From contig URAJ01000038.1 in NCBI GenBank assembly GCA_900545715.1, positions 1 through 19,694 on the forward strand: 19,694 nucleotides of DNA, in the 5' to 3' direction. Below are positions 6,984 to 14,860 of this stretch, in pieces (positions within the stretch are counted from its first letter, which is position 1; each line of letters starts with the position of its first letter). The notes beneath the pieces were generated by a model. It was not told the DNA's origin. It saw only the letters and a list, made by a program, of their open reading frames with translations, and made no database searches. The stretch comes from an uncultured Opitutales bacterium (GTDB lineage: Bacteria; Verrucomicrobiota; Verrucomicrobiia; Opitutales; Intestinicryptomonadaceae). The position numbers were made by a program, and so were the translations under genes.

Positions 6984-8369
6984 TTAAAATGCTACCACTT
7001 TTGTAGGGTTTAACAGCCTTTTTGAGTCAACCGCCGCCCTCAGCGCCCTGCAGAATTTCAGGGTTGCCGCCGACGTTTCAAGCTCCAGCCATTTTGACTT
7101 TGCCGTCCCCGTGCCGTGCTCGCCCGACAGCGTGCCGCCCATCTCGACAGTCCTCCTGAACAGCTCGTCTATCGCCTGCTCTACGCGCGCAAATTCTTGC
7201 GGATCGCGCTTGTCGCACAATATCGAAGGGTGAAGATTGCCGTCGCCTGCATGCCCGAATGTTCCTATGAGCAAACCGTATTTCTTTGCGATGTCGCCTA
7301 TGCAGTCAACCATCGCGGGAATCTTTGAGCGCGCGACTGTCGCGTCTTCAAGCACTATTGTCGGACGCCTGCGGGCGAGCGCCGGAAGCGCCTTGCGCCT
7401 CGCCTCCCATATTGCGTTTTTCTGAATTTCGTCGCGCGCTACGGTTATGTTTGCAGCTCCGTTCTCGCGCAATATTCTCTCAACTGTGTCGGCGTCGTCC
7501 GCTACCTGGGCGGGGTGCCCGTCAACTTCTATCAGAAGCAGCGCCTTAGCGTCGCGCGGAAGCCCGATCTTTACGTCGTCCTCGACCATATTTATCGTCA
7601 CCGCGTCCATAAATTCAAGCGTGCAGGGCAGCACGTGGGAGGCTATTATTTCGGCGACGGTGTCGGCGGCGCGCCTTACGTCGGAAAACGCGGCTGTCAT
7701 CGCCTTCGACGCCCTCGGCGGAGGAACGAGTTTGAGTATGGCTTTTGATATTATCCCGAACGCTCCCTCAGAACCTGTCATCAATCCCGCAAGATTAAAC
7801 CCGGTGGCGCATTTGACCGTCCTCGAGCCTGTTTTGACAAGTTCGCCTTCCGCGTCGTAAAATTCAAGTCCCATTACGTAGTCTTTCGTCACTCCGTATT
7901 TTAGCCCGCGAAGCCCCCCCGCATTTTCGGCTATGTTCCCACCTATTGTGGACACTGCCTGCGACCCCGGGTCTGGCGGGTAAAACAGCCCCTTTGAGGC
8001 AACTTCCGCCGCAAATCTTGCAGTCACTACCCCCGGCTCCACCACTGCGTAAAGGTCTCCCGAATTGATTTCGAGAATTTTGTTTAGCTTTTGCGTGACT
8101 ATCACAACCGATTTTTCCGAGTCGGGAATCGTCCCGCCTGACAGGTTTGTGCCGGAGCCCCTCACTGTCATCGGTATGGAGTTCTTATTGCAGAAGGCGC
8201 ATATCTGGCCAATCTGTTCTGCCTTGTCGGGGGTCAATACCGCCGCGGGCTCCCTTTGCGGCAGCACGGCGGAGTCGTAGGCGTAGCTGAGCCTGTCGGC
8301 TTCCGAGTCCAATACGTTGTCGGCCCCGATTAGTTTCTTGAAATCTTTTATTATGCTCGATTCAGACAT
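6984..8369 (-). CDS. glcD: FAD-linked 2-hydroxyacid dehydrogenase (GlcD-like)
   Basis: This 461-residue flavoprotein belongs to the VAO/PCMH FAD-binding type 4 family. FAD-binding signatures are RGSGTNLSGG at 70-79, PPDPGS at 131-136, GGNIAENAGG at 143-152 with the YGVTKDYV segment, and TGSEGAFGIISKA at 198-210. The C-terminal substrate domain has GHAGDGNLHPSI at 372-383 and GTLSGEHGTG at 412-421; their His and Glu residues bind the metal and hydroxyacid in homologues. All are present, so the enzyme should be active. It oxidises a 2-hydroxyacid (glycolate or D-lactate likely) to the 2-oxoacid and hands electrons to the Fe-S subunit encoded next. The ATG lacks a clear Shine-Dalgarno. The 91 bases to trmL leave room for its own promoter. 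Confidence 0.92.
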   Translation of the reverse strand: MSESSIIKDFKKLIGADNVLDSEADRLSYAYDSAVLPQREPAAVLTPDKAEQIGQICAFCNKNSIPMTVRGSGTNLSGGTIPDSEKSVVIVTQKLNKILEINSGDLYAVVEPGVVTARFAAEVASKGLFYPPDPGSQAVSTIGGNIAENAGGLRGLKYGVTKDYVMGLEFYDAEGELVKTGSRTVKCATGFNLAGLMTGSEGAFGIISKAILKLVPPPRASKAMTAAFSDVRRAADTVAEIIASHVLPCTLEFMDAVTINMVEDDVKIGLPRDAKALLLIEVDGHPAQVADDADTVERILRENGAANITVARDEIQKNAIWEARRKALPALARRRPTIVLEDATVARSKIPAMVDCIGDIAKKYGLLIGTFGHAGDGNLHPSILCDKRDPQEFARVEQAIDELFRRTVEMGGTLSGEHGTGTAKSKWLELETSAATLKFCRALRAAVDSKRLLNPTKVVAF

Positions 8370-8460
8370 TTTAAAAAATTTTTTTCTTAATTTAGACTCG
8401 CAACGCTTGCGGTCAAGTAAAACGAAATTTCATATTCTTAAACAGTTAATTCTGCAAGCG

Positions 8461-8973
8461 TCAGAAAAAATTCTCGCCGAATTTCAACAAAATCCCCTCC
8501 GCCTCGACTATCTGCCGCATCGCTTCGTACGCGGCTATGCCGGCAGACGTTGACAGGTTGAGCGAACGCAGGGTGTCCACCATATGCGGTATCTTTACGC
8601 GCTTCTCCAAAATGTCGGCGTGTACATATTCGGGGCAGCCGCTGTCCTCGGCGCCAAATAGAAGGCCGTCGCCGCGCCTGTACTTTCCGTCCCAAAAACA
8701 TTTGCGAGACTTTGTCGTAAAAAGCCATATGCGCTCCAACTTTGGCGCGTATTCTGATTTTTTAAACTCCTCCCAGTTCTTGTGGTGCACAACGTCGAGG
8801 CTCTTCCAGTAGTCCATTCCGCTCCTTTTGAGCTTCGCGTCGGTTATTGTAAAGCCCATCGGGTGTATCAAGTGCAGCCTCGCCCCGATTACCGCGCACA
8901 TCCTCCCTATATTTCCGGTGTTTTGCGGAATTTTTGGATTGTGTAAAATTATATGCAGTGCAGGTTCGCCCAT
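8461..8973 (-). CDS. trmL: tRNA (cytidine/uridine-34 2'-O-)-methyltransferase TrmL
   Basis: A 170-residue SpoU/TrmD-like (SPOUT) methyltransferase of the minimal TrmL/YibK type, with no extra RNA-binding domain. Motif 1 is N18-TGN-IGR24. Motif 2 is FGAEDSGCP at 106-114, a variant of the usual FGxExxGLP. Motif 3 includes LRSLNLSTSAGIAAYEA at 135-151, which forms the AdoMet-binding knot. TrmL methylates the wobble base ribose of tRNA-Leu species using S-adenosylmethionine. Length matches the family (about 155-170). The ATG at 8973 follows directly from the conserved N-terminal strand LHIILHNP, so the start is well placed though there is no Shine-Dalgarno. Confidence 0.93.
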   Translation of the reverse strand: MGEPALHIILHNPKIPQNTGNIGRMCAVIGARLHLIHPMGFTITDAKLKRSGMDYWKSLDVVHHKNWEEFKKSEYAPKLERIWLFTTKSRKCFWDGKYRRGDGLLFGAEDSGCPEYVHADILEKRVKIPHMVDTLRSLNLSTSAGIAAYEAMRQIVEAEGILLKFGENFF

Positions 8974-9256
8974 AGTAAACTAAAAAAATTCAAGCATTGC
9001 TTTCAAAAGATTGAAAATCGCCTGTCGCAATCCGCGCCTAAAAATGGATTCATTTTGCCTTCCAGCGCGCCGCTAAATTTGTTTCCGAAGCGCCGCCGCA
9101 TGAGTGCTCGACTATTAGGCTCGGCTCGCGCGTTAGCTTTTTATATTCCAATACGCTGCTTTATATCTTCATACGCTTCGGCGCCAACGTTTGGGATTTC
9201 ATCTTTGCATCTGCTCCACGGCCGCTTTCGCGCATATATAAAATTTGCGCCGCCGC

Positions 9257-9736
9257 TTAATACTGCCGCCGGAATTTTGTGTCCAACGCCCTGCGGGCCT
9301 CGCGCATTGCCTCCCGCTTTTTTATATCTTCGCGCTTATCGTAAAGCTTTTTGCCCGTGCACAGGGCTATCAACACTTTCGCAAGCGCCTTCTTGAAATA
9401 TATTTTTAGCGGAATTATCGCCGTGCCGCCGGAATCTGTCGCGGCTTTTAATTTTAGTATCTCCTTCTTATGCAGCAGGAGTTTTCGCGGACGAGCAGGA
9501 TTATGGTTGTTTATGTTCCCAAAATCGTACTCCGATATGTGCGACTGGTACATTACGGCTTCGCCGTTGTCAACCCTTACGAAAGCGTCGTTTATCTGCG
9601 CCTTTCCGGCGCGCAAACTCTTTATCTCCGTCCCTGTGAGCACTATTCCGGCTTCGAAAGTTTCACCGACAAAATATTCGTGGTTCGCCTTGCGGTTGCG
9701 AATCTCGGTTATTCGGTTGTCTTTGCCTTTGCCCAT
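9257..9736 (-). CDS. smpB: SsrA-binding protein SmpB
   Basis: This 159-residue protein binds tmRNA and delivers it to stalled ribosomes in trans-translation. It shows the family hallmarks in order: NRKANHEYFV at 14-23, GTEIKSLR at 35-42, the HISEYDFGN segment at 66-74, ARPRKLLLHKKEI at 81-93, and GKKLYDKREDIKKR at 128-141 leading into the basic tail that enters the decoding centre. All are intact. I find no tmRNA gene in this window. The ATG at 9736 has no Shine-Dalgarno; instead a terminator-like hairpin ends only a few bases upstream. Confidence 0.97.
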   Translation of the reverse strand: MGKGKDNRITEIRNRKANHEYFVGETFEAGIVLTGTEIKSLRAGKAQINDAFVRVDNGEAVMYQSHISEYDFGNINNHNPARPRKLLLHKKEILKLKAATDSGGTAIIPLKIYFKKALAKVLIALCTGKKLYDKREDIKKREAMREARRALDTKFRRQY

Positions 9737-9742
9737 TGGAAT

Positions 9743-9771
9743 AAAAAACCGCGTGGTTTGTCGCCGCGCGG
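9743..9771 (-). terminator. Terminator-like hairpin abutting the smpB start
   Basis: On the minus strand CCGCG pairs with CGCGG (plus coordinates 9767-9771 and 9749-9753), with an inner GG/CC pair after one mismatch, followed by TTTTTT (9743-9748). It sits between rpoZ and smpB and ends seven bases before the smpB ATG. It could terminate rpoZ transcripts or act in the smpB leader. Confidence 0.55.
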
Positions 9772-9869
9772 ACTATCTATGCGCGCCCCGCGCCCGCATT
9801 CGGAAAATTCGTAAAGCAATATTTCCCAACGCAAAAAAGCGCAATGCGGGCAGGAGGCGTCAAGCGTTT

Positions 9870-10091
9870 TTACAAATCTTCGCTTTCTTTCGGCGCCTCG
9901 TAAAGTTCGTATTTTATGTGCCCCTTGACTATCTCCAAGAGAGCTATGTCTTCAAGCGATAGCTTTTCGAGCGATTCTACCGTCGGGCGCGCGCCGTATT
10001 TGAGTTGCTTCACGCGGCGGGAGACGACGTTTATGAGAATGTTCGGGTCGGGAATAACCTTTTGTGCCTGTCTTAGATAATCTTCTCTCAA
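9870..10091 (-). CDS. rpoZ: RNA polymerase omega subunit
   Basis: A 73-residue protein matching the omega subunit, which helps assemble RNA polymerase by chaperoning the beta' subunit. Conserved features are the N-terminal NILINVVSRRVKQL (17-30) and LSLEDIALLEIVKGHI (44-59), matching the family pattern of a VxxRxxQL helix followed by DIAxxEIxxG. The acidic C-terminus is typical. The start is a TTG at 10091, supported by a perfect AAGGAGG five bases upstream; there is no ATG in a usable position. The gene is separated from smpB by 133 bases containing a possible terminator. Confidence 0.88.
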   Translation of the reverse strand: MREDYLRQAQKVIPDPNILINVVSRRVKQLKYGARPTVESLEKLSLEDIALLEIVKGHIKYELYEAPKESEDL

Positions 10092-10096
10092 GAGAG

Positions 10097-10103
10097 CCTC
10101 CTT
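10097..10103 (-). promoter_or_regulatory. Perfect Shine-Dalgarno that fixes the rpoZ TTG start
   Basis: Read on the minus strand this is AAGGAGG, with five bases (CTCTC) to the TTG at 10091. It is the strongest ribosome binding site seen in the window and supports a non-ATG start. Confidence 0.8.
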
Positions 10104-10473
10104 ATTATTAAATGGTGAACGCTTTACTGTATTTTTCGCCGCGTCGAATGCAATACAAAAATTATCCGAATTTTTTACTATGCCTCAAAAGCTCTAATAT
10201 CTGGAAAATCAAAAGACAAAAAATCCCGTTCCACAATTTTTTGCGCCGCTTCCGTTTTGCCCTCGCTTTGTTCCCTTTTGCCGCGCTCCGCCGCTAATCT
10301 TCCAGAAAAATATCGGCCGACAATATTTTTTTTCAGGATTTTGCTTTTCCCGCGCGGCGGAAAAATTTTTCTCGCCCCCCCCATAGTTCAATTCCGATTT
10401 TTCGTTTTATTTGACAACCGCCCCAAATTGTATTGGATAAACCATAATTTTAACACAATCCAAACTTATAATA
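10104..10473. other. Divergent intergenic region between rpoZ and icd, no gene seen
   Basis: This spacer should contain the promoters for rpoZ (leftward) and the icd operon (rightward). Overlapping frames on both strands (for example 10178-10384 and 10257-10628) have no ribosome binding sites and no recognisable protein features. A poly-C tract (10376-10382) precedes the likely icd promoter. I see no structured RNA that I can name. Confidence 0.5.
10411..10439 (+). promoter_or_regulatory. Possible promoter of the icd operon
   Basis: A perfect -35 box TTGACA is at 10411-10416. The region 16-18 bases downstream reads TTGGATAA, a poor -10 match; CATAAT at 10443-10448 is a better -10 but is spaced too far. 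The call rests on the -35 and the position 35-60 bases before the icd ATG. Confidence 0.3.
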
Positions 10474-11697
10474 ATGAGCGTATCAGGCGAAAAAATAACA
10501 ATCCGCGACGGAAAGCTCGCGGTCCCATCAAACCCTGTCATTCCCTTCATCGAAGGCGACGGCATAGGCCCCGATATTTGGAGAGCCGCCGTGCGCGTTT
10601 TCGACGCGGCTGTCGAGAAGGCTTATAAAGGCTCGCGCAAGATCCAGTGGCTGGAAGTCCTCGCGGGCGAAAAAGCATTCAATAAAACGGGCAGCTGGCT
10701 GCCTTCGGAAACGCTCGACGCCTTCAAAGAATATCTCGTAGGAATCAAGGGGCCGCTCACTACTCCCATCGGCGGCGGCATACGCTCGCTGAATGTCGCC
10801 TTGCGCCAAGAGCTCGACCTCTATGTATGCCAGCGCCCCGTCCGCTATTTCAGCGGCGTCGATAGCCCCGTAAAGCGCCCGGACCTCGTCGATATGGTCA
10901 TCTTCCGCGAAAATACGGAGGACATTTATGCGGGTATCGAATTTGAAAACGGCACGGAGGAAGTCGAAGAATTAAAAGCTTTCTTAAAAGACCGCTTCCC
11001 AAAAAAATTCGCTAAAATCCGCTTCCCGCAGTCGTGCGGAATCGGCATAAAGCCCGTCTCTCAGGAAGGAACGGCGAGGCTCGTAAAATCCGCCATCGAA
11101 TACGCCATTTCACAGGGGCGCAAGAGCGTCACACTCGTCCACAAGGGCAATATAATGAAATTCACCGAAGGCGCCTTCCGCGACTGGGGATACAAGGTCG
11201 CGAAAGAGCAGTTTGGCGCGGTAGAAATCGACGGCGGCCCGTGGTGCAAGCTTCCCTGCGGAATCATAATTAAAGACGTTATCGCCGACGCTTTCTTGCA
11301 GCAAATCCTCACCCGCCCCGCGGAGTACGACATCGTTGCCACGCTAAACCTCAACGGCGACTACATCTCCGACGCCCTCGCCGCGCAAGTCGGCGGCATC
11401 GGCATCGCCCCCGGCGGCAATATAAACTACACTACCGGCCACGCAATTTTCGAGGCTACCCACGGAACCGCCCCCAAATACGCAAACCTCGACAAGGTAA
11501 ACCCGGGCTCCGTAATCCTCTCCGGCGAAATGATGTTTAGATACCTCGGCTGGAACGAAGCCGCTGACCTCATCATAACAGGCCTCGAAAATTCGATAAA
11601 GGCCAAGACCGTCACTTACGACCTCGCACGCCTCATAGAAGGCGCGAAAGAAGTCAAGTGCTCGGAATTCGGCTCGGCAATCATCGCCAATATGTAG
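10474..11697 (+). CDS. icd: NADP-dependent isocitrate dehydrogenase
   Basis: A 407-residue close relative of E. coli Icd (416 residues), converting isocitrate to 2-oxoglutarate, CO2 and NADPH in the TCA cycle. The substrate loop [13 protein letters not shown] (100-112) has S105, equivalent to the serine that AceK phosphorylates in E. coli. Substrate arginines R111, R121 and R145, Y152 and K224 are present, as are the metal ligands in NGDYISD (D296, D300). NADP specificity follows from K335, Y336, V342, Y382 and R386, matching E. coli K344, Y345, V351, Y391 and R395. The end [13 protein letters not shown] is nearly as in E. coli. It heads an operon with a PfkB kinase, proA and a dUTPase. The ATG at 10474 lacks a Shine-Dalgarno. 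Confidence 0.97.
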   Translation: MSVSGEKITIRDGKLAVPSNPVIPFIEGDGIGPDIWRAAVRVFDAAVEKAYKGSRKIQWLEVLAGEKAFNKTGSWLPSETLDAFKEYLVGIKGPLTTPIGGGIRSLNVALRQELDLYVCQRPVRYFSGVDSPVKRPDLVDMVIFRENTEDIYAGIEFENGTEEVEELKAFLKDRFPKKFAKIRFPQSCGIGIKPVSQEGTARLVKSAIEYAISQGRKSVTLVHKGNIMKFTEGAFRDWGYKVAKEQFGAVEIDGGPWCKLPCGIIIKDVIADAFLQQILTRPAEYDIVATLNLNGDYISDALAAQVGGIGIAPGGNINYTTGHAIFEATHGTAPKYANLDKVNPGSVILSGEMMFRYLGWNEAADLIITGLENSIKAKTVTYDLARLIEGAKEVKCSEFGSAIIANM

Positions 11698-11700
11698 TTT

Positions 11701-12612
11701 ATGAGCGGCGGAAAACTTCTCGTAGTGGGCTCCATCGCCTACGACAACATAAAGACGCCCTTGGACTCGGTCCAATGGGCGCTAGGCGGGTCGGCGTCGT
11801 ACGCGGCGCTGGCGGCGTCGTTCTTTGCGCCGACAATGCTTTGCGGCATCGTCGGAAAGGATTTTAAAAAATCCGACTTGGCTCGCCTTTCGAGGCGCGG
11901 CATCGACACTTCAAATGTGGAAATCGACCCAAACGGCGAAACTTTCTTTTGGAGCGGTGAATACCTCGACAACTTCAACAGCCGCGAAACTCTCGAAACG
12001 CGTGTAAACGTCTATGAAAACTACGTCCCGAAGCTAAACGACGCCGCGAAAAACGCCGACTTTGTCCTTCTCGGAAACATCGGACCGGACGTCCAAAAAT
12101 GCGCGCTCGACGCAATGCTTTCTTCGCCGTTTGTGATTCTCGATACGATGAACCTTTGGATTGACATCGCAAACCATGCCCTGAAAGAGCTAATCAAAAG
12201 GGCCGACATATTCATCGTAAACGACTCCGAGGCAAAACTCATATCCGGCGAGCGCAATATCATACTTGCGGGCGAAAGCCTCTTGAAGTTAGGCGCAAAG
12301 TCCGCAGTCGTCAAAACCGGCGAATACGGCGCTATGCTATTTCACAAAGACGGATTTTTTGTAATCCCCGCATACCCAGTAAGGGACTTGCGCGACCCGA
12401 CTGGCGCGGGCGACACGTTCGCCGGCGCGCTCGCGGGAGTGCTCGCGGGAAGCGGAAAAACAGACTTCACCGCAATTAAAAATGCAATGCTTACAGGAGC
12501 CGCCGCGGCGTCAATGACTGTCGAATCATTTTCGTCCGACAAATTGGAGGAAGCCGGATTAGACGAAATAAAGCGCCGCCAAGATTTTATTAGGCGCATA
12601 TCGGAGATATAA
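11701..12612 (+). CDS. PfkB-family carbohydrate or nucleoside kinase
   Basis: A 303-residue ribokinase-like ATP-dependent kinase. The N-terminal strand LLVVGSIAYDNI and the double glycine in ALGGSASYAA (28-37) mark the substrate-binding side. NDSEAK at 174-179 is the family's N..E magnesium/phosphate motif. DPTGAGDTFAGA at 232-243 is the PfkB signature 2 with catalytic base D238 and the anion hole. Members phosphorylate ribose, fructose, adenosine or other small alcohols; the residues visible do not settle the substrate. It begins three bases after icd stops, so it is co-transcribed and probably translationally coupled. Confidence 0.9.
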   Translation: MSGGKLLVVGSIAYDNIKTPLDSVQWALGGSASYAALAASFFAPTMLCGIVGKDFKKSDLARLSRRGIDTSNVEIDPNGETFFWSGEYLDNFNSRETLETRVNVYENYVPKLNDAAKNADFVLLGNIGPDVQKCALDAMLSSPFVILDTMNLWIDIANHALKELIKRADIFIVNDSEAKLISGERNIILAGESLLKLGAKSAVVKTGEYGAMLFHKDGFFVIPAYPVRDLRDPTGAGDTFAGALAGVLAGSGKTDFTAIKNAMLTGAAAASMTVESFSSDKLEEAGLDEIKRRQDFIRRISEI

Positions 12613-12615
12613 ATT

Positions 12616-13890
12616 ATGGCAAATGTTCTCGAAATAGCCAAGCGCGCGCGGGCTGCCGCGCTCGAATTGTCGGGAGTCTCGGAAGAGCGCAAAAACGCGG
12701 CTCTCGCGCGGATTGCCGAGCTGCTCGAACAAGAAGCCGAAAACATTATTGCGGCAAACTCGCGCGACCTCGAAAAGGCCGCCGCCGGGCTTTCCAAGCC
12801 AATGCTCGAACGCCTGTCGCTCGACCGGAAAAAAATCGCGGGCATTGCGGAGGGCGTGCGGCAAGTTGCGGCGTTGCCTGACCCTGTCGGCGAAATAATC
12901 GAAACAGTCGTCCGCCCAAACGGCCTCGAAATACAAAAGGTAAGAACGCCAATAGGAGTTATCGGAATTATTTACGAGAGCAGGCCGAATGTCACTGTCG
13001 ATTGCGCGGTATTGTGCCTCAAAAGCGGAAACGCGGCAATACTCCGCGGCGGAAGCGAGGCGTTTGAATCGAACGCGGCGCTGGCGGCGATAATCTCCCG
13101 CGCGCTTTCCGATACGGGCATAAATCCAGATTGTGTCCAGATTATTCCCACGACCGACAGGGCGGCTTTCGGCGAACTCTTGAAGCTCGATAAATACGTA
13201 AACTGCATTATCCCAAGAGGCGGCGAGGGGCTTATCAGGTTTGTCGTCCAAAACTCGACTATCCCAGTAATCAAGCACTACAAGGGCGTCTGCACCGTCT
13301 ATATAGACAAAGACGCCGACGCTGAACTTGCACGGGTTCTTGCAGTCGATTCAAAATGCCAGCGCCCGAGCGTATGCAACGCAGCAGAAAACTTGATTGT
13401 CCACTCGGCTGTTGCCGACAAATTGCTGCCGATTGTTGCAGGGCGCCTAAGCGAGCTTGGCGTGGAGATACGCGCCTCAGACAGAGCCGCTAAAATACTC
13501 GACAACGCCGGAATCCCCCACAAGGCCGCCACTGACGACGACTTCTATACCGAGTATATCGATATGATTATTTCAGTTGATATAGTCGATTCGGTGGAGG
13601 AGGCCGCCGCGTTCATAAACAAATACGGCTCCGGACATTCCGATTTAATCGTAACCCAAAACCAGCAGACTGCCGAAAAATTTATGAATTTGGTAGATTC
13701 CGCCGCCGTCTATTGGAACGCCTCGACCAGATTTACCGACGGGTACGAATTCGGGCTCGGCGCCGAGATAGGAATATCGACCGACAAGCTGCACGCCCGC
13801 GGTCCGATGGGCCTCAAAGAGCTTTGCTCGTACAAATATAAAATCCGCGGAGCGGGGCAGACCCGAGGAAAACCCGACTCTGCAAAATAA
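12616..13890 (+). CDS. proA: Glutamate-5-semialdehyde dehydrogenase (gamma-glutamyl phosphate reductase)
   Basis: This 424-residue enzyme performs the second step of proline synthesis, reducing gamma-glutamyl phosphate to glutamate-5-semialdehyde with NADPH. Family hallmarks include [19 protein letters not shown] (111-129), [13 protein letters not shown] (141-153), [13 protein letters not shown] (198-210), and the nucleophile C254 in [10 protein letters not shown]. The C-terminal [20 protein letters not shown] and HARGPMGL segments are also intact. Length is normal. It starts three bases after the kinase stop, with GGAGA nine bases upstream of the ATG. proB is not in the window. The link with icd is logical since 2-oxoglutarate gives the glutamate precursor. 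Confidence 0.97.
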   Translation: MANVLEIAKRARAAALELSGVSEERKNAALARIAELLEQEAENIIAANSRDLEKAAAGLSKPMLERLSLDRKKIAGIAEGVRQVAALPDPVGEIIETVVRPNGLEIQKVRTPIGVIGIIYESRPNVTVDCAVLCLKSGNAAILRGGSEAFESNAALAAIISRALSDTGINPDCVQIIPTTDRAAFGELLKLDKYVNCIIPRGGEGLIRFVVQNSTIPVIKHYKGVCTVYIDKDADAELARVLAVDSKCQRPSVCNAAENLIVHSAVADKLLPIVAGRLSELGVEIRASDRAAKILDNAGIPHKAATDDDFYTEYIDMIISVDIVDSVEEAAAFINKYGSGHSDLIVTQNQQTAEKFMNLVDSAAVYWNASTRFTDGYEFGLGAEIGISTDKLHARGPMGLKELCSYKYKIRGAGQTRGKPDSAK

Positions 13891-13926
13891 TCCGCGCCTG
13901 CGCGCACAACAAAAAACTAAACCAAA

Positions 13927-14298
13927 ATGGACAGACTCGAAGAAATATTTAAAATGCAGTATGAACTCAACAAGCGCATAGGCGTTGACACCGCAAATAT
14001 GTCGGAAGACGACCGCGTAAAGTGGGTTCTAAATTATAGCCGCGCCCTCGCGCAGGAAAACGCGGAGCTCGTGGATTCCGTCCCGTGGAAATGGTGGGCT
14101 AAATACCAGAAATTCGACCCCCAAAACGCGCGCGTCGAGGTTGTGGATATGCTGCACTTCTTGGTTTCTATCGCCCAGACTCTCGGAATGACCGCCGACG
14201 ATTTTTATCAAGCATACGCCAAGAAAAACCATATAAACCACGACCGCCAAGATTCGGGCTACACTACAAAAGACGAAAACGACTGCCGCTCGATTTAA
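13927..14298 (+). CDS. Dimeric all-alpha dUTPase-like NTP pyrophosphatase (dUTPase_2/MazG-related)
   Basis: This 123-residue helical protein matches the dUTPase_2 family of the all-alpha NTP pyrophosphohydrolase superfamily, unrelated to trimeric Dut. The metal-binding helices are visible: QENAELVDSVPWKWW at 43-57 (E44, E47) and VEVVDMLHFL at 70-79 (E71, D74), an ExxE/ExxD arrangement. The terminal KKNHINHDRQDSGY (99-112) fits the family's conserved lysine/asparagine nucleotide-binding end. Members hydrolyse dUTP (and sometimes dCTP) to the monophosphate, keeping uracil out of DNA. It is the last gene before the nested terminator, 36 bases after proA, and probably belongs to the icd operon. 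Confidence 0.82.
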   Translation: MDRLEEIFKMQYELNKRIGVDTANMSEDDRVKWVLNYSRALAQENAELVDSVPWKWWAKYQKFDPQNARVEVVDMLHFLVSIAQTLGMTADDFYQAYAKKNHINHDRQDSGYTTKDENDCRSI

Positions 14299-14360
14299 TC
14301 TGAGGAAATTTAGGCGACGGCTTTAGTTTTTGGTTTTTTCTTGCGTGGGAAAATTTCTGT

Positions 14361-14411
14361 GGCGCGCTTTTGCGGCGGATTGTGCCGCTTTTTGCGCGCC
14401 CGCGTTTTTTT
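14361..14411 (+). terminator. Nested double-stem terminator after the icd operon
   Basis: An outer 7-bp perfect stem GGCGCGC (14361-14367) / GCGCGCC (14394-14400) encloses a T-rich internal loop (four T on one side, five on the other) and an inner stem GCGGC (14372-14376) / GCCGC (14384-14388). The inner stem is followed by TTTTT and the outer stem shortly by TTTTTTT (14405-14411), so each could terminate transcription. Confidence 0.65.
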
Positions 14412-14814
14412 CAGGCGGCTGTACGGTTTGCCTTTTTATCTTTTTTTCCTCGCATAGCGGGCTAAATCGGCTCGATTTTTTTATTTTTTCTTTTCGCCGA
14501 GCAGATGGGTTCTCGCGTCCTGCAGTTTTTATATTTCCGCAAAGGCTGCCTAAACGGCGCGTCTTATTTCCGCTTTGCCTTCAAAAGTTTTCCACTATCT
14601 TAGAAAAGTTTTTGATGGCGCGGAGTATTTTGTTTTTAGCATATAAAAAAATGCCTTTATCGGCAGTCGCGTGCCGAAAAGTTCTTTTGTTTTGCGTTGC
14701 CTTTATTATTCCGCAAATGCCCCGATGCTTGCAGCCGTCCAAAACTCTTTCTGGACTTTGGAACTCTTGCCCATATTGTGGAATTTTTTTTCAAAAATAA
14801 GAAAGCGGCGCAAA

Positions 14815-14846
14815 AAAAAGACCGCCATTTGGCTGGCGGTCTTTTT
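14815..14846. terminator. Strong bidirectional terminator of the nucleoside transporter gene
   Basis: AAAAAGACCGCCA (14815-14827) pairs perfectly with TGGCGGTCTTTTT (14834-14846) around a six-base loop. It lies 14 bases past the transporter stop codon. Because of the A/T ends it can stop transcription arriving from either side. Confidence 0.9.
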
Positions 14847-14860
14847 GGGAAAATCTAATG

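Larger units (their letters stand above)
14299..14860. other. 562-bp spacer between convergent operons, no gene seen
   Basis: Besides the nested terminator (14361-14411) and the bidirectional terminator (14815-14846), this stretch is T-rich on the plus strand with scattered hairpins, such as TCGGCA (14660-14665) with TGCCGA (14672-14677). An open frame 14330-14800 starts at TTG without a ribosome binding site and encodes a Phe/Cys-rich chain typical of out-of-frame T-rich DNA, so I do not call it. The T-rich part could hide a short RNA. Confidence 0.5.

Noticed and set aside
8974..9256. Possible tmRNA or tRNA gene next to smpB
   Set aside because: I looked for the acceptor/T-arm patterns and the tmRNA 5' end on both strands and found none in this spacer.
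10178..10384. Basic 60-68 residue frames between rpoZ and icd
   Set aside because: No ribosome binding site, no family resemblance, and the two overlapping frames look equally random.
14330..14800. Open frame of 156 codons in the T-rich spacer before the nucleoside transporter
   Set aside because: It starts at TTG without a ribosome binding site, runs across the nested terminator, and its Phe/Cys-rich composition is what T-rich non-coding DNA gives.
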